This document shows, piece by piece, positions 27,030-35,603 of a stretch of 37,519 bases of DNA. The stretch spans positions 1-37,519 of the forward strand of contig JANXSF010000018.1 in NCBI GenBank assembly GCA_025352795.1, read 5' to 3'. Origin of the DNA: Acidobacteriota bacterium. Lineage in GTDB: Bacteria > Acidobacteriota > Terriglobia > Bryobacterales > Bryobacteraceae. The notes beneath the pieces were generated by a model that searched no databases, had not been told where the DNA came from, and saw only the letters and a program-made list of their open reading frames with translations. The translations under genes were made by a program, and so were the position numbers. Position 1 is the stretch's first letter. Every line of letters begins with the position of its first letter.

Positions 27030-28429
27030 AGGTCCAAGCCGCTACCCTTGTAAGAGAAGGTTGGATCTGTTGCGAATTCTTCACGGAGCATCTCAACGGC
27101 CAGTGGGTGAACACCATAACGGCCTGGGCCGTTAAAGAACAGAACGGCCCGGCGACGCAGTAACTGATAAAGAGCATCATCAGGGACTTTAGTGCTCACT
27201 TTCCCTTCATAAATGGCACGTAGCTTCAACCGCTTGGTTTCCCAGGTGGTCTGATCCGAATCGCCAGGAACGGTTCCCATCCTGTTGCGGAAATTTCCTA
27301 ACTGTCGTTGAGCAGCGTTTTCCACGTCTAGTCGGACGACTCTCTTTTCAGAAGTGGGTTCGTCTTCGTGTCGATATCGAGCGTCCTTTCCCGCTGCAAC
27401 AATCATCGTAAACAGCAAAAAAAGATCACCACCGGAGGCACGCAAAAGAAGTTCTAGTGCATCATCGGCAAAGATCGCTTTCAAGTCTGCGCGCTTTTCC
27501 ATAAGAGCAGTCAGTGCCGTGATGCCTTCCGTATCTTGTTTGTGGCTTTTATCACAAACCGGAATATCGTAAATTGGGTAAAGTCTGTCCCGGTCGAACG
27601 GTAATTCTAACTCTTTGGAATTCACAAATGGTACGGGCAAAGTGAACAAGAAATGAATCGGTAATTGCCGAAACACCGCTGAGTATTGAACAAACGTTTC
27701 ATCGAGTAGCCGTGGTGAGATCTGTTCCTTGTCAAAGTTTTCCCCAACGATGAGGATCTCAAACTCTGGTAGGTGCTCCTTGACTATCCCTATCTTTCTC
27801 ACAAGAAAATCGAGGAGATTTTCAAGCGACCGTCTTTCCTGTGCGAAATCAATTTTCACTTGATTTTCGCTACGGTAGCCGAATTTCAGCATGGAAAGAA
27901 TATTCAGTTCAACGCTACCGCCTGTCATCCCGCCTTCTTGCATTTTATTCTGCAACTCAGGGAAAAACGGAGATAGCTCCTTAACCAAATCGTTCTCCAT
28001 GATGCCTGCTTCATGGAAAGCTCTGCCCGATTCATTACACTTTTCGTTGCAGCGAACAATAAGACTGATGACCAATAGTATTAGTACGTCGGCCATCCCA
28101 AAGGTGCGAGGGTTCAATTGATTCAAAGCATCTAAGCGAACCACGATAAACTTTTGCTTAATTTCCTTATCAATCAACAAACGATTAATTTCAGTTGACT
28201 TGCCATTGCCTCGATTTCCAAACAGAACTGCTTTAAAAAAGAGCTTTTGTGCAGCGGACTCCAGTAGGTCATTTTTCACCCCTCGCTGTAAGTTATTTTT
28301 GCGACGTTTATCCAGGGAATCGACATAAAATTCCATATCGTCCGCGCTGAGTGGCTCAGCACGAAATGCATTGGGAATGCCCAAAATATCGGTTGCCCTG
28401 ATGATTGGAGGTCGCTTCTTTTGGGGCAT
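27026..28429 (-). CDS. P-loop ATPase of STAND/AAA type, partner of the TPR protein
   Basis: A 467-residue soluble ATPase. Walker A is GNRGNGKST at 71-79. The Walker B strand FEILIVGENFDK (223-234) is unusual: the expected D at its end is G-E, with E230 and D233 as the acidic residues. FLFTLPVPFV (260-269) looks like the sensor-1 strand. The last 100 residues include a winged-helix-like segment (LYQLLRRRAVLFFNGPGRYGVHPLAVEML) typical of STAND ATPases. ATG 28429 has AGGT 5 bases upstream. It starts 26 bases after the M2 peptidase stop. ATP-dependent switching with the TPR protein is a reasonable inference; the signal and output are unknown. Confidence 0.85.
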   Translation of the reverse strand: MPQKKRPPIIRATDILGIPNAFRAEPLSADDMEFYVDSLDKRRKNNLQRGVKNDLLESAAQKLFFKAVLFGNRGNGKSTEINRLLIDKEIKQKFIVVRLDALNQLNPRTFGMADVLILLVISLIVRCNEKCNESGRAFHEAGIMENDLVKELSPFFPELQNKMQEGGMTGGSVELNILSMLKFGYRSENQVKIDFAQERRSLENLLDFLVRKIGIVKEHLPEFEILIVGENFDKEQISPRLLDETFVQYSAVFRQLPIHFLFTLPVPFVNSKELELPFDRDRLYPIYDIPVCDKSHKQDTEGITALTALMEKRADLKAIFADDALELLLRASGGDLFLLFTMIVAAGKDARYRHEDEPTSEKRVVRLDVENAAQRQLGNFRNRMGTVPGDSDQTTWETKRLKLRAIYEGKVSTKVPDDALYQLLRRRAVLFFNGPGRYGVHPLAVEMLREEFATDPTFSYKGSGLDL

Positions 28430-28455
28430 TGATACCTATGGTAGCGCAAGCCGAC

Positions 28456-30243
28456 TTACCAGCCCACCGCCTTACCCTTGTTCTGTTCATCCAGCCAAGC
28501 CTTCAAGGGTGCAAAGTATTCCAACATCGCTGTGGCGTCCATTTTACGGCTTCCTGTCAGCGTGAACAACGCCTCCTGCCAGGGTTGACTCTGTCCCATT
28601 TCCAGCATGGCATTCAACCGCTTCCCGGCCTCTTTATTGTCGTAGACTGAGCAGCGATGTAGCGGCGCTGTGCATCCTGATTGACGAGCCAGTGCGCGGT
28701 GAAACTGGAACTGCAGAATATGTGCCAGGAAGTAACGTGTGTACGGTACATTTGCCGCTACGTGATATTTCGCTGCCGGGTCAAAATCCTCTTCCCCTCG
28801 GGCAGTCACTGGGGCCACGCCTTGATATTTGCGCTTTAAATCCCACCAGCTTTTGTTGTAATCGGTAGGCTTGATTTCACCGGAAAATACTTTCCAGCGC
28901 CATTGGTCAATCATTAACCCAAAGGGCAGGAAGGCCACTTTTTCCAGTGCCCGATTCATTAGCAAGCCAATGTCCCCGGACGCGTTGGGAGCCTTGTCCA
29001 GAAGGCCGATTTTCACAAGATATTCAGGAGTGACAGAGAGTGCAATGGTATCGCCCACCGCTTCATGAAACCCGTCATTGGCCGAATCACGAAACAGCAT
29101 TGGCTGATCTTTATAAGCGCGTTGATAGAAGTTATGACCCAACTCATGGTGAACAACTGCAAACTCTTCCGCCGTAATTTGGATACACATTTTGATACGC
29201 AGATCCTGATCATTATCCACGTCCCAAGCGCTGGCATGGCACACGACTTCGCGATCCTGTGGCTTTTGAAATAACGAACGATCCCAAAATGTTTTGGGCA
29301 ACGAAGCAAATCCTAATGACGTGAAGAACCGTTCGCCATAGCGCACCATTTCCCGTTCGTCGAACTTGCGATCTTTCAAAATCTTGGTCAGATCGTAACC
29401 AGTAGCGGCGTTGGGAGGCGCCACCAGATCGCCCACATTTTCCCAATTTTGTTGCCACAAATTACCTAGTAAATGTGCGGGAATGGGTCCATTAGCAGAT
29501 ACAGCGTCAGCTCCATATTTATCGCGCAGACGGCTCCGAACATAGGCATGCAGGCTTACATACAGTGGTCGCACTTGTTCCCATAAACGATCTAATTCCT
29601 TTGCGAAATCATCGGGGGGCATATCGTACTTGGCGCGCCACATGGCACCGGAATCGGCAAAACCCATTTCCCGCGCACCCTTGTTCGATAGCTCAACAAA
29701 ACGCTGATAATCTTTACGCATAGGCTTGCCAATGGTGTGCCAACCCTTCCAGACGTCCAGCAACTCATTGGGATCGCGACTTTCAATCAGGATGTTTTCA
29801 ATTGAAGAAATGTCCAGGCACTTGCCTTTGTCTTTTGGATTATCGCGACAATACTTACCACGCCCATAAGTGCCTTCCATGCCACTCATCAGCTTCGTCA
29901 GTTCCGACGATTCCTTGGCGTTGGATGGTGTGGCAACCGTAAGTGCGTTTTTAAGCAGATACATCTTACGGCGCATGTCCGGTGGCAGGTTCACTTTATC
30001 GAAACGAACGGCAGCACGGGCCAGTTGTTTGGTCACGTGGATGGCGGCTTCATTGGCGTCTGCTGTCAGCGCTTCCGTATCTTCGGTAATGTAAGTGGAT
30101 TGAATCCAACTGGCGCGTTGGGCGGCATTGCCCACTTTCAATAGTTGAGCTTCAGCGTCTTTCAGGAAGGCATCCGCTTCGGCACGCGTCTGGGAAAAGG
30201 CAGCCACGGTAGCGGCAAGCAGTAGGAAAATTTTGCGACCCAT
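28456..30243 (-). CDS. Secreted M2 family metallopeptidase (ACE-like)
   Basis: A 595-residue exported dipeptidyl carboxypeptidase-type enzyme. HHELGH holds the zinc motif HEXXH (H366, E367, H370), and E394 in FHEAVGD is the third ligand, 24 residues later as in angiotensin-converting enzyme. The family WQQNWENVGDLV and AHLLGNLW segments are present. The signal peptide covers residues 1-18 (AAFSQ). It should cleave dipeptides from peptide C-termini in the periplasm. No ribosome site is seen before the ATG. It is the first of five closely spaced minus-strand genes and is divergent from thiL with 49 bases between. Confidence 0.95.
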   Translation of the reverse strand: MGRKIFLLLAATVAAFSQTRAEADAFLKDAEAQLLKVGNAAQRASWIQSTYITEDTEALTADANEAAIHVTKQLARAAVRFDKVNLPPDMRRKMYLLKNALTVATPSNAKESSELTKLMSGMEGTYGRGKYCRDNPKDKGKCLDISSIENILIESRDPNELLDVWKGWHTIGKPMRKDYQRFVELSNKGAREMGFADSGAMWRAKYDMPPDDFAKELDRLWEQVRPLYVSLHAYVRSRLRDKYGADAVSANGPIPAHLLGNLWQQNWENVGDLVAPPNAATGYDLTKILKDRKFDEREMVRYGERFFTSLGFASLPKTFWDRSLFQKPQDREVVCHASAWDVDNDQDLRIKMCIQITAEEFAVVHHELGHNFYQRAYKDQPMLFRDSANDGFHEAVGDTIALSVTPEYLVKIGLLDKAPNASGDIGLLMNRALEKVAFLPFGLMIDQWRWKVFSGEIKPTDYNKSWWDLKRKYQGVAPVTARGEEDFDPAAKYHVAANVPYTRYFLAHILQFQFHRALARQSGCTAPLHRCSVYDNKEAGKRLNAMLEMGQSQPWQEALFTLTGSRKMDATAMLEYFAPLKAWLDEQNKGKAVGW

Positions 30244-30292
30244 ATTTAGATATTATGCGCGCTTGCGATGAATTCGTACAATCATAGGGATA

Positions 30293-31201
30293 GTGAACGA
30301 ACAGGAAATTATTCAAACAGCGCAGCGCTTAATGGGGCCTGTTCCGGCAGGTGGCGTGATTGTTGCTATTGGTGACGATTGCGCAGTGTACCGTCCGCAA
30401 GGTGCCAAGGAAGACCTGGTGTTCACCACCGATATGATGCACGAAGGGGTGCATTTCCTTATGGAAACGCACAGTGCGCGGGACATTGGTTATAAAGCCA
30501 TGGCCCGCGGGCTGAGTGACATTGCGGCCATGGGAGCCGAGCCCCGCTTTGCATTATTGTCGTTGTCCTTGACCGCCAAAACTGATGCCAAATGGGTTGA
30601 AGAATTTTACAAGGGATTGCTGGATTTGGCGCTGGCCCACGGCGCCCCACTGCTTGGTGGCGATACCGCCAAAGCATCGGCCATGAGTTGCGACGTGATT
30701 GTTTGCGGCGGCGTGCCGCGCGGCAAGGCTCTTCTGCGATCAGGCGCCGTGCCCGGTGATAGAATTTTTGTAAGTGGACTTTTGGGTGGATCAGCCGCAG
30801 GTCTGCGCACCAAAAAAGCTGATGCCTGGAAGCGCCATTTACGACCCAAGCCGCGCCTGAATCTGGGTCAGTTCTTGCGTCAAAAACGGTTGGCTTCTGC
30901 CTTGATGGATTTGAGCGATGGGCTTTCCACCGATCTGCATCGTATGGTGAACGCATCGGGAGTTTCAGCAGAACTGGATGGACTGCCACCTCTGTTTCCA
31001 GGTGCTACTCTGGACGAGGTGTTGCATGGTGGCGAAGATTACGAACTGCTATTCACCGCGCCGCGTCGTGCAAAAGTTCCTGCGGAGTTTGAAGGTTTGC
31101 CACTGACCCGCATCGGGTCCATTCTGAAACATGGGAAGGTTCCTGTAACTTGGAATGGCGCGCCGCTTCCAGCCTTGGGTTGGGATCACTTTACAAAGTA
31201 A
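30293..31201 (+). CDS. thiL: Thiamine-monophosphate kinase
   Basis: ThiL phosphorylates thiamine monophosphate to the active diphosphate using ATP. The family motifs are present: GDDCAV near 27-32, FTTDMMHEGVHFL, the RGLSDIAAMGAEP stretch with the metal-binding D, GGDTAKA near 120, MDLSDGLSTDLHRM and HGGEDYELLF. At 302 residues it is slightly shorter than most. The start is GTG at 30293, two bases after an AGGGA, closer than usual. The methyltransferase gene follows after 11 bases, so they are probably one message. No other thiamine gene is in the window. Confidence 0.95.
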   Translation: MNEQEIIQTAQRLMGPVPAGGVIVAIGDDCAVYRPQGAKEDLVFTTDMMHEGVHFLMETHSARDIGYKAMARGLSDIAAMGAEPRFALLSLSLTAKTDAKWVEEFYKGLLDLALAHGAPLLGGDTAKASAMSCDVIVCGGVPRGKALLRSGAVPGDRIFVSGLLGGSAAGLRTKKADAWKRHLRPKPRLNLGQFLRQKRLASALMDLSDGLSTDLHRMVNASGVSAELDGLPPLFPGATLDEVLHGGEDYELLFTAPRRAKVPAEFEGLPLTRIGSILKHGKVPVTWNGAPLPALGWDHFTK

Positions 31202-31212
31202 CTGGAGAAATC

Positions 31213-32214
31213 GTGAATTCTGAAATCAATCCTACCAATGTGTTGGATCTAATTGACGCCTTTCGACGGTCGAAAGCTATGTTCGCCGGTTGTGAATTAC
31301 GGATTTTCGATCATCTGCAAACGGCCCCAGCAACCGTTGTGCAGATGGCTGCACAAATCAGCGCCAGTGAAGCGAATCTGGAAAAGCTGATGGATGCTCT
31401 GGTTGGGCTGAATCTGCTTACCAAGAACGAAGGTGTCTACAGCAACACTCCAGAAGCCAGCACTTATTTAACTCGCAACAGTCCAAGCACCATGACTGGT
31501 TACATTCTGTATTCCAATCAAATCTTATGGAAGCTTTGGGACAACCTGGAAGGGGCTGTGCTGGAAGGCTCCAACCGTTGGAAGCAGACCTTCCAATTGG
31601 ACGGTCCGCTGTTTTCCAGTTTTTATCAGACGGAAGATAACTTGCGAACTTTTATAGCGGGCATGCATGGGTTTGGGCTGCTGAGTTCGCCGTCGGTTGT
31701 GGCTGCTTTTGATTTGAGCCAATTCAAACGTCTGGTGGATTTGGGTGGAGCTACTGGACACCTGCCCATGGCCGCTGCCGAACGCTATCCAAAAATGGAA
31801 GTGCTGGTGTTCGATCTGCCTAAAGTTGTGGAAGCTGGCAGGTCATATTGCGCGGGCACGCGGGTCACTTTTCAAGCAGGCGACTTCTTTGCAGATCAAC
31901 TGCCGCCCGCTGATTTATATGTGCTGGGGCGCATTTTGCATGATTGGGCCGATGCGAATATCGACGTGCTTCTGAAGAAAATCGTAGATGCATTGCCCGT
32001 GGGAGGTGGCCTGTTGATTGCGGAAAAACTACTGAATGAAGAAAAGACCAAGCCGGTTGCCGGAGCCATGCAGTCGTTGAACATGATGGTTTGCACAGAA
32101 GGGCGCGAGCGAAGTTTGGGTGAGTATGAAGCACTGTGTTTGAAGGCTGGTTTTACACGCGTGGAAGGTCGACGAACGGGGAATCCGGTCGACGCCCTGC
32201 TGGCAATCAAGTAA
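31213..32214 (+). CDS. SAM-dependent O-methyltransferase (ASMT/plant-type)
   Basis: A 333-residue enzyme of the acetylserotonin/caffeate O-methyltransferase type. The N-terminal helical dimerisation part (1-100) contains a winged helix (AAQISASEANLEKLMDAL). The SAM fold has DLGGATGH (176-183), EVLVFDLPKVV, GDFF and the catalytic-site ILHDWAD with H243. Substrates are usually phenolic or enolic hydroxyls of small molecules; this one is unknown. GTG 31213 with GGAG 5 bases upstream gives the start; the frame is open to 31150 inside thiL but that part looks spurious. It is followed by a degenerate palindromic repeat. Confidence 0.88.
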   Translation: MNSEINPTNVLDLIDAFRRSKAMFAGCELRIFDHLQTAPATVVQMAAQISASEANLEKLMDALVGLNLLTKNEGVYSNTPEASTYLTRNSPSTMTGYILYSNQILWKLWDNLEGAVLEGSNRWKQTFQLDGPLFSSFYQTEDNLRTFIAGMHGFGLLSSPSVVAAFDLSQFKRLVDLGGATGHLPMAAAERYPKMEVLVFDLPKVVEAGRSYCAGTRVTFQAGDFFADQLPPADLYVLGRILHDWADANIDVLLKKIVDALPVGGGLLIAEKLLNEEKTKPVAGAMQSLNMMVCTEGRERSLGEYEALCLKAGFTRVEGRRTGNPVDALLAIK

Positions 32215-32256
32215 AGGGTGCGCGACTTAAAAGCGGAATCGAACGAGGTGCCATAC

Positions 32257-32281
32257 CGAGCCGCGACCGCCAGGGAGTCGG
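32257..32281. repeat. Degenerate single copy of the GACCGC palindromic unit
   Basis: CGAGCCGCGACCGCCAGGGA matches the right arm at 3356-3375 except for one base in the GAGCCG(T/C)GACC part, and the hairpin half GCGGT is decayed to GTCGG. It lies between the methyltransferase and bicupin genes. Confidence 0.6.
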
Positions 32282-32315
32282 GTAGCTGCCCCGCTAGCTG
32301 TATGATGATAGGGCC

Positions 32316-32963
32316 ATGAAAATCCTAATTAGCGCCTTAGCTGTGATGCTCCCAATGTTCGGTCAAGACCGAAGTACTCCCATTGACAATGAACAAGTGA
32401 AAGTATTGAAGGTTACGCAAGATCCTCATTTGAAGACCAAGCTTCACAAGCACGACGTGAATCGGGTGATGATTTATTTGAACCAGGGCAAGCAGACCAT
32501 TGCCTATGAAGGGGCCAAGACTGTGATCCTGGATTGGAAGCCGGGGCAAGCGTTGTGGAGCCCAGCCGGGGGAATGCACATAGCGGAAATCACATCGAAC
32601 GGTGCAGTTACCATTGTGGAAATCGAACTGAAGAAACCGGGTGGAGGGCACTCTGCAAACGCATCGCCGCTTGATCCAGTAAAGATTGACAAGAAGCACT
32701 ATAAAGTGGAATTTGAAAACGAGCAGGTAAGAGTGGTGCGAGCGAAGTTTGGGGCTAAGGAAATTGCTCCCATGCACGAACATTTATTGAATCGTGTGGT
32801 GACTTACATTACAGATCAGGATATGAATGTAACTTCTGCCGATGGCAAGGTGGAACACGTGCAACATAAGGCTGGCGACGTCAGTTGGGGAATGCCCAAT
32901 AAGCACAAGGAAGAAAACTTGAGCAGCAAGCCGATTGAGGTTTTGGTGGTTGAACTGAAGTAA
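32316..32963 (+). CDS. Secreted bicupin protein
   Basis: A 215-residue protein with a short signal peptide (MKILISALAVMLPMFGQ) and two cupin-like barrels. The first has HKH at 44-46 and H88 in GGMHIAE; the second HEH at 154-156 and H197 in NKHKEEN. These pairs could bind one metal each. The two halves look like a duplication: LHKHDVNRVMIYL and MHEHLLNRVVTYI align well. Small secreted cupins of this kind are common in Acidobacteria; no reaction can be named. It precedes the aldo/keto reductase by 20 bases and may share its message. Confidence 0.8.
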   Translation: MKILISALAVMLPMFGQDRSTPIDNEQVKVLKVTQDPHLKTKLHKHDVNRVMIYLNQGKQTIAYEGAKTVILDWKPGQALWSPAGGMHIAEITSNGAVTIVEIELKKPGGGHSANASPLDPVKIDKKHYKVEFENEQVRVVRAKFGAKEIAPMHEHLLNRVVTYITDQDMNVTSADGKVEHVQHKAGDVSWGMPNKHKEENLSSKPIEVLVVELK

Positions 32964-32983
32964 GTCTGCGATCATAGAATCTC

Positions 32984-33904
32984 ATGGCTTCTAACGGAAT
33001 TCCTACGCGCGTGCTTGGACGCACCAATGAACGTGTCTCCATTCTTGGTCTGGGTGGTTGGCATATTGGGGCAGTGAAGCAGGAAAAAGAGGCGATCCGC
33101 ATTATGCACGCGGCTATTGCCGAAGGGATGACCTTCTTTGACAACGCCTGGGATTACCATGATGGCCATTCGGAAGAGTTGATGGGCAAGGCTTTGGCCA
33201 TGGACGGGCTGCGCAAGAAAGTATTCCTGATGACCAAGAATTGCGAGCGCGATTACGCCGGGTCCATGAAAAACCTGGAAGATTCTTTGCGCCGACTGAA
33301 GACGGATTGTATTGATTTATGGCAGTTTCACGAATGCAATTACGATAATGACCCCGATTGGATTTTCGACAAAGGCGGCATGAAGGCAGCGCTGGAAGCG
33401 AAGAAGCAAGGCAAGGTTCGCTTTATCGGATTCACTGGCCACAAAGATCCCAGCATTCACCTCAATATGTTGGGCAAGTATAAAAAGTGGGACGCCTCGC
33501 AGATGCCCATTAACGTTGGTGATGCTGTGTATCGAAGCTTTCAGCACAAAGTGGTTCCTGTTTGCCAAAAGCAAGAAGTGGGCGTGATTGGCATGAAGGG
33601 TTTAGGCGGCGGTTATCCCAAGGGATTGTTTCCTGAAGTGATGGATGTTACTCCTGCGGAGTGTTACCGTTACTGCCTGAGCCTGCCCATTGCCACGCAA
33701 GTGATGGGTATTCTTTCCATGCAACAGTTGTTGCAGAACCTTGCCGTGGCCCGCAATTTCAAGCCTATGAGCAAGAAGGAACAGGCTGCGTTTGTGGGGC
33801 GAGTCAGCGAACGTTGCAGCGATGGTAGACACGAAACTTTCAAATCCACACAGATGCACGATGGTCCACACCATCGCAAGCAGCATGGTTTTGCGGCAGC
33901 TTAA
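32984..33904 (+). CDS. Aldo/keto reductase family oxidoreductase
   Basis: A 306-residue TIM-barrel NADP-dependent oxidoreductase. The tetrad is visible: D53 and Y58 in FFDNAWDYHDG, K85 in LMTKN and H116 in LWQFHE. The substrate is a carbonyl or alcohol that the sequence does not reveal. The C-terminus has an unusual histidine-rich tail (MHDGPHHRKQHG, residues 290-301) that could bind metal. The ATG at 32984 has no clear ribosome site. Its last 4 bases overlap the end of convergent purU. Confidence 0.92.
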   Translation: MASNGIPTRVLGRTNERVSILGLGGWHIGAVKQEKEAIRIMHAAIAEGMTFFDNAWDYHDGHSEELMGKALAMDGLRKKVFLMTKNCERDYAGSMKNLEDSLRRLKTDCIDLWQFHECNYDNDPDWIFDKGGMKAALEAKKQGKVRFIGFTGHKDPSIHLNMLGKYKKWDASQMPINVGDAVYRSFQHKVVPVCQKQEVGVIGMKGLGGGYPKGLFPEVMDVTPAECYRYCLSLPIATQVMGILSMQQLLQNLAVARNFKPMSKKEQAAFVGRVSERCSDGRHETFKSTQMHDGPHHRKQHGFAAA

Positions 33905-34752
33905 TCGAAAATTACGGTCTTGCTGGAATAGTGCAGAATGCGATGATCCAGGTGCCATTGAACGGCTCGTGACAACACGCGGCACTCCAGGTCGCGTCCC
34001 TTGCGGACTAAGTCTGGAATCTGGTCGCGATGGGATACTTGAGCCACGTCCTGCTCAATAATAGGGCCTTCATCTAAAACTTCAGTTACATAGTGACTGG
34101 TTGCCCCAATCAATTTTACGCCCCGCTGATGAGCTGCATGATACGGTTTGGCACCGCTGAAAGCGGGCAGAAAGGAATGGTGCACGTTGATAATTCGTTG
34201 CGGATAATTGGCGACAAATTCAGGTGAAAGCACTTGCATGTAGCGCGCCAGCACGATCAGTTCCACGTGATGTGTTTGCAGTAGCTCTAACTGGGCTTTC
34301 TCCATGGCAGCTTTATCTGCGTTCACTGGAAAATAATGAAACGGGATGCCATAAAATCGGGCTAGCGGCTCGGCGTCGTGATGGTTACTGAGGATCAATG
34401 GAATGCGGCAGGGAAGGTCGCCGATCTGGTAGCGGTAGAGTAAGTCCACCAGGCAGTGCTGGTATTGGGAAACCAGGATGGCGACAATCGGCCGGTGTTG
34501 GGAATAGGAAATTTGCCAATCAAACTGGAAGCGCTGCACGATGGTTGCAAAGCTATCAGGAAACTGTTCGGCATCCAGATCAAAGTCAGTTAAATCCCAT
34601 TCCACACGCATGAAAAACAGCTTCAATTCGTGATCCTGATGTTGATCGGCGTGAAGAATATTGGCCCCATGCTCAAAGAGGAAGGCTGATACAGCGGCGA
34701 CAATCCCTTTTTGATCAGGACTATGAATTAAGAGTGTAGCGGAGTTTGACAC
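33901..34752 (-). CDS. purU: Formyltetrahydrofolate deformylase
   Basis: PurU hydrolyses 10-formyl-tetrahydrofolate to formate and tetrahydrofolate, balancing one-carbon units and supplying formate for purine synthesis. An N-terminal ACT domain (about 5-80, TLLIHSPDQKGIVAAVSAFL) precedes the formyl-transferase fold with the active-site set N189, H191 and D227 in NVHHSFLPAFSGAKPYHAA and LDEGPIIEQD. Length (283) is normal. The start is probably GTG at 34752, 15 bases after the second EamA-like gene, so it may end a four-gene unit. Confidence 0.95.
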   Translation of the reverse strand: MSNSATLLIHSPDQKGIVAAVSAFLFEHGANILHADQHQDHELKLFFMRVEWDLTDFDLDAEQFPDSFATIVQRFQFDWQISYSQHRPIVAILVSQYQHCLVDLLYRYQIGDLPCRIPLILSNHHDAEPLARFYGIPFHYFPVNADKAAMEKAQLELLQTHHVELIVLARYMQVLSPEFVANYPQRIINVHHSFLPAFSGAKPYHAAHQRGVKLIGATSHYVTEVLDEGPIIEQDVAQVSHRDQIPDLVRKGRDLECRVLSRAVQWHLDHRILHYSSKTVIFD

Positions 34753-34767
34753 AAGCAGCCTGGAGGT

Positions 34768-35121
34768 TTATTTGTTACCAAGATTCAGAACAAGAATGCC
34801 TGCCAGAATCATGCCCAAGCCCATGAACTTGCCCTTGGTTAGCGGTTCGTTGAAAAAGATGCGAGACCACAGCAGTGTCCAAACGTATCCAAGAGAAACC
34901 ATGGGATACAGCACCGTCAATTCGCCATTACGAATTCCCGCAGTGTAAACCAGGAATGAAGAAAGGTAAGTTGCCACGCCTGCAAACAAGCGCCAGTTCG
35001 TAAGCAGCGACTTGAAATTTCGTTCCAGACGGTCAGCCCCGCCTTTCAGGAAAGTTGCCCCGAAAGATCCAATAAAGGATGCAGCAAGCACCAATGCAAT
35101 GGAACTATTGGGTGTACTCAC
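34768..35121 (-). CDS. EamA/SMR-type small transporter subunit (second of pair)
   Basis: A 117-residue protein with four membrane helices: about 6-24, 42-62, 67-88 and 97-115. The pattern NGELTVLYPMVSLGYVWTLLWS then FFNEPLTKGKFMGLGMILAGIL is that of half-size EamA/DMT transporters such as ArnE/ArnF and SMR proteins, which work as dimers. GTG 35121 overlaps the stop of the first copy as GTGA; the upstream extension of this frame is an artefact inside that gene. The conserved E of FFNE is typical. A heterodimer with its neighbour is inferred; substrate unknown, perhaps a lipid or lipid-linked sugar. Confidence 0.82.
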   Translation of the reverse strand: MSTPNSSIALVLAASFIGSFGATFLKGGADRLERNFKSLLTNWRLFAGVATYLSSFLVYTAGIRNGELTVLYPMVSLGYVWTLLWSRIFFNEPLTKGKFMGLGMILAGILVLNLGNK

Positions 35122-35603
35122 TTCTTTTGACTCAAACCCAGCACACAGACTCCGCCGACAATCATCAGCAGGCCGGTGGCCTTGAATATATTTACAGATT
35201 CGTGAAAAAAGATTAAGGACAGCATAGCCACCCAAACATAAGTGAGGGCGATTACCGGGTACAGCATGGAAAGTTCGCCATAGCGCAAAGCCAGAACCAG
35301 AAGAACAGTACTTCCGCCATACAAGCAAAGGCCCATCATCAACTGCCAATTGGTAAGCCCGATAAGGATCAATTCAAACAGCCCAGCATGCTGCGGTAGC
35401 AGTTTTAGACCGCTCTTAATCAGGATTTGTGCAGTAGCACCCAAAAGAGTACAACCAAAAACCATGGTTAGCGATTTTCTAAGGTTCTTTTTGGATTCCA
35501 CTATGACGGGGGCCTCAACGGTGGCCGTGTTCAAATTCGTTTTCTCCGCGCATTTCACTATAGTACCGTATCGCCCTTTTTCGGTGAAATCTTTACCTAT
35601 CAT
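35118..35603 (-). CDS. EamA/SMR-type small transporter subunit (first of pair)
   Basis: A 161-residue protein with a hydrophilic 43-residue N-terminus and four membrane helices (about 45-64, 73-95, 100-121 and 137-155). RYGELSMLYPVIALTYVWVAMLS and FFHESVNIFKATGLLMIVGG match the sister gene segment by segment, so the two arose by duplication. The ATG overlaps the stop of the upstream YCF48-like gene as ATGA, which supports the long N-terminus. Such paired four-helix subunits usually form antiparallel heterodimers in the inner membrane. Confidence 0.82.
   Translation of the reverse strand: MIGKDFTEKGRYGTIVKCAEKTNLNTATVEAPVIVESKKNLRKSLTMVFGCTLLGATAQILIKSGLKLLPQHAGLFELILIGLTNWQLMMGLCLYGGSTVLLVLALRYGELSMLYPVIALTYVWVAMLSLIFFHESVNIFKATGLLMIVGGVCVLGLSQKK

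Noticed and set aside
34768-35349. Long 193-residue version of the second EamA-like protein
   Set aside because: The first 76 codons lie inside the sister gene in another frame and are not membrane-like; GTG 35121 fits better.
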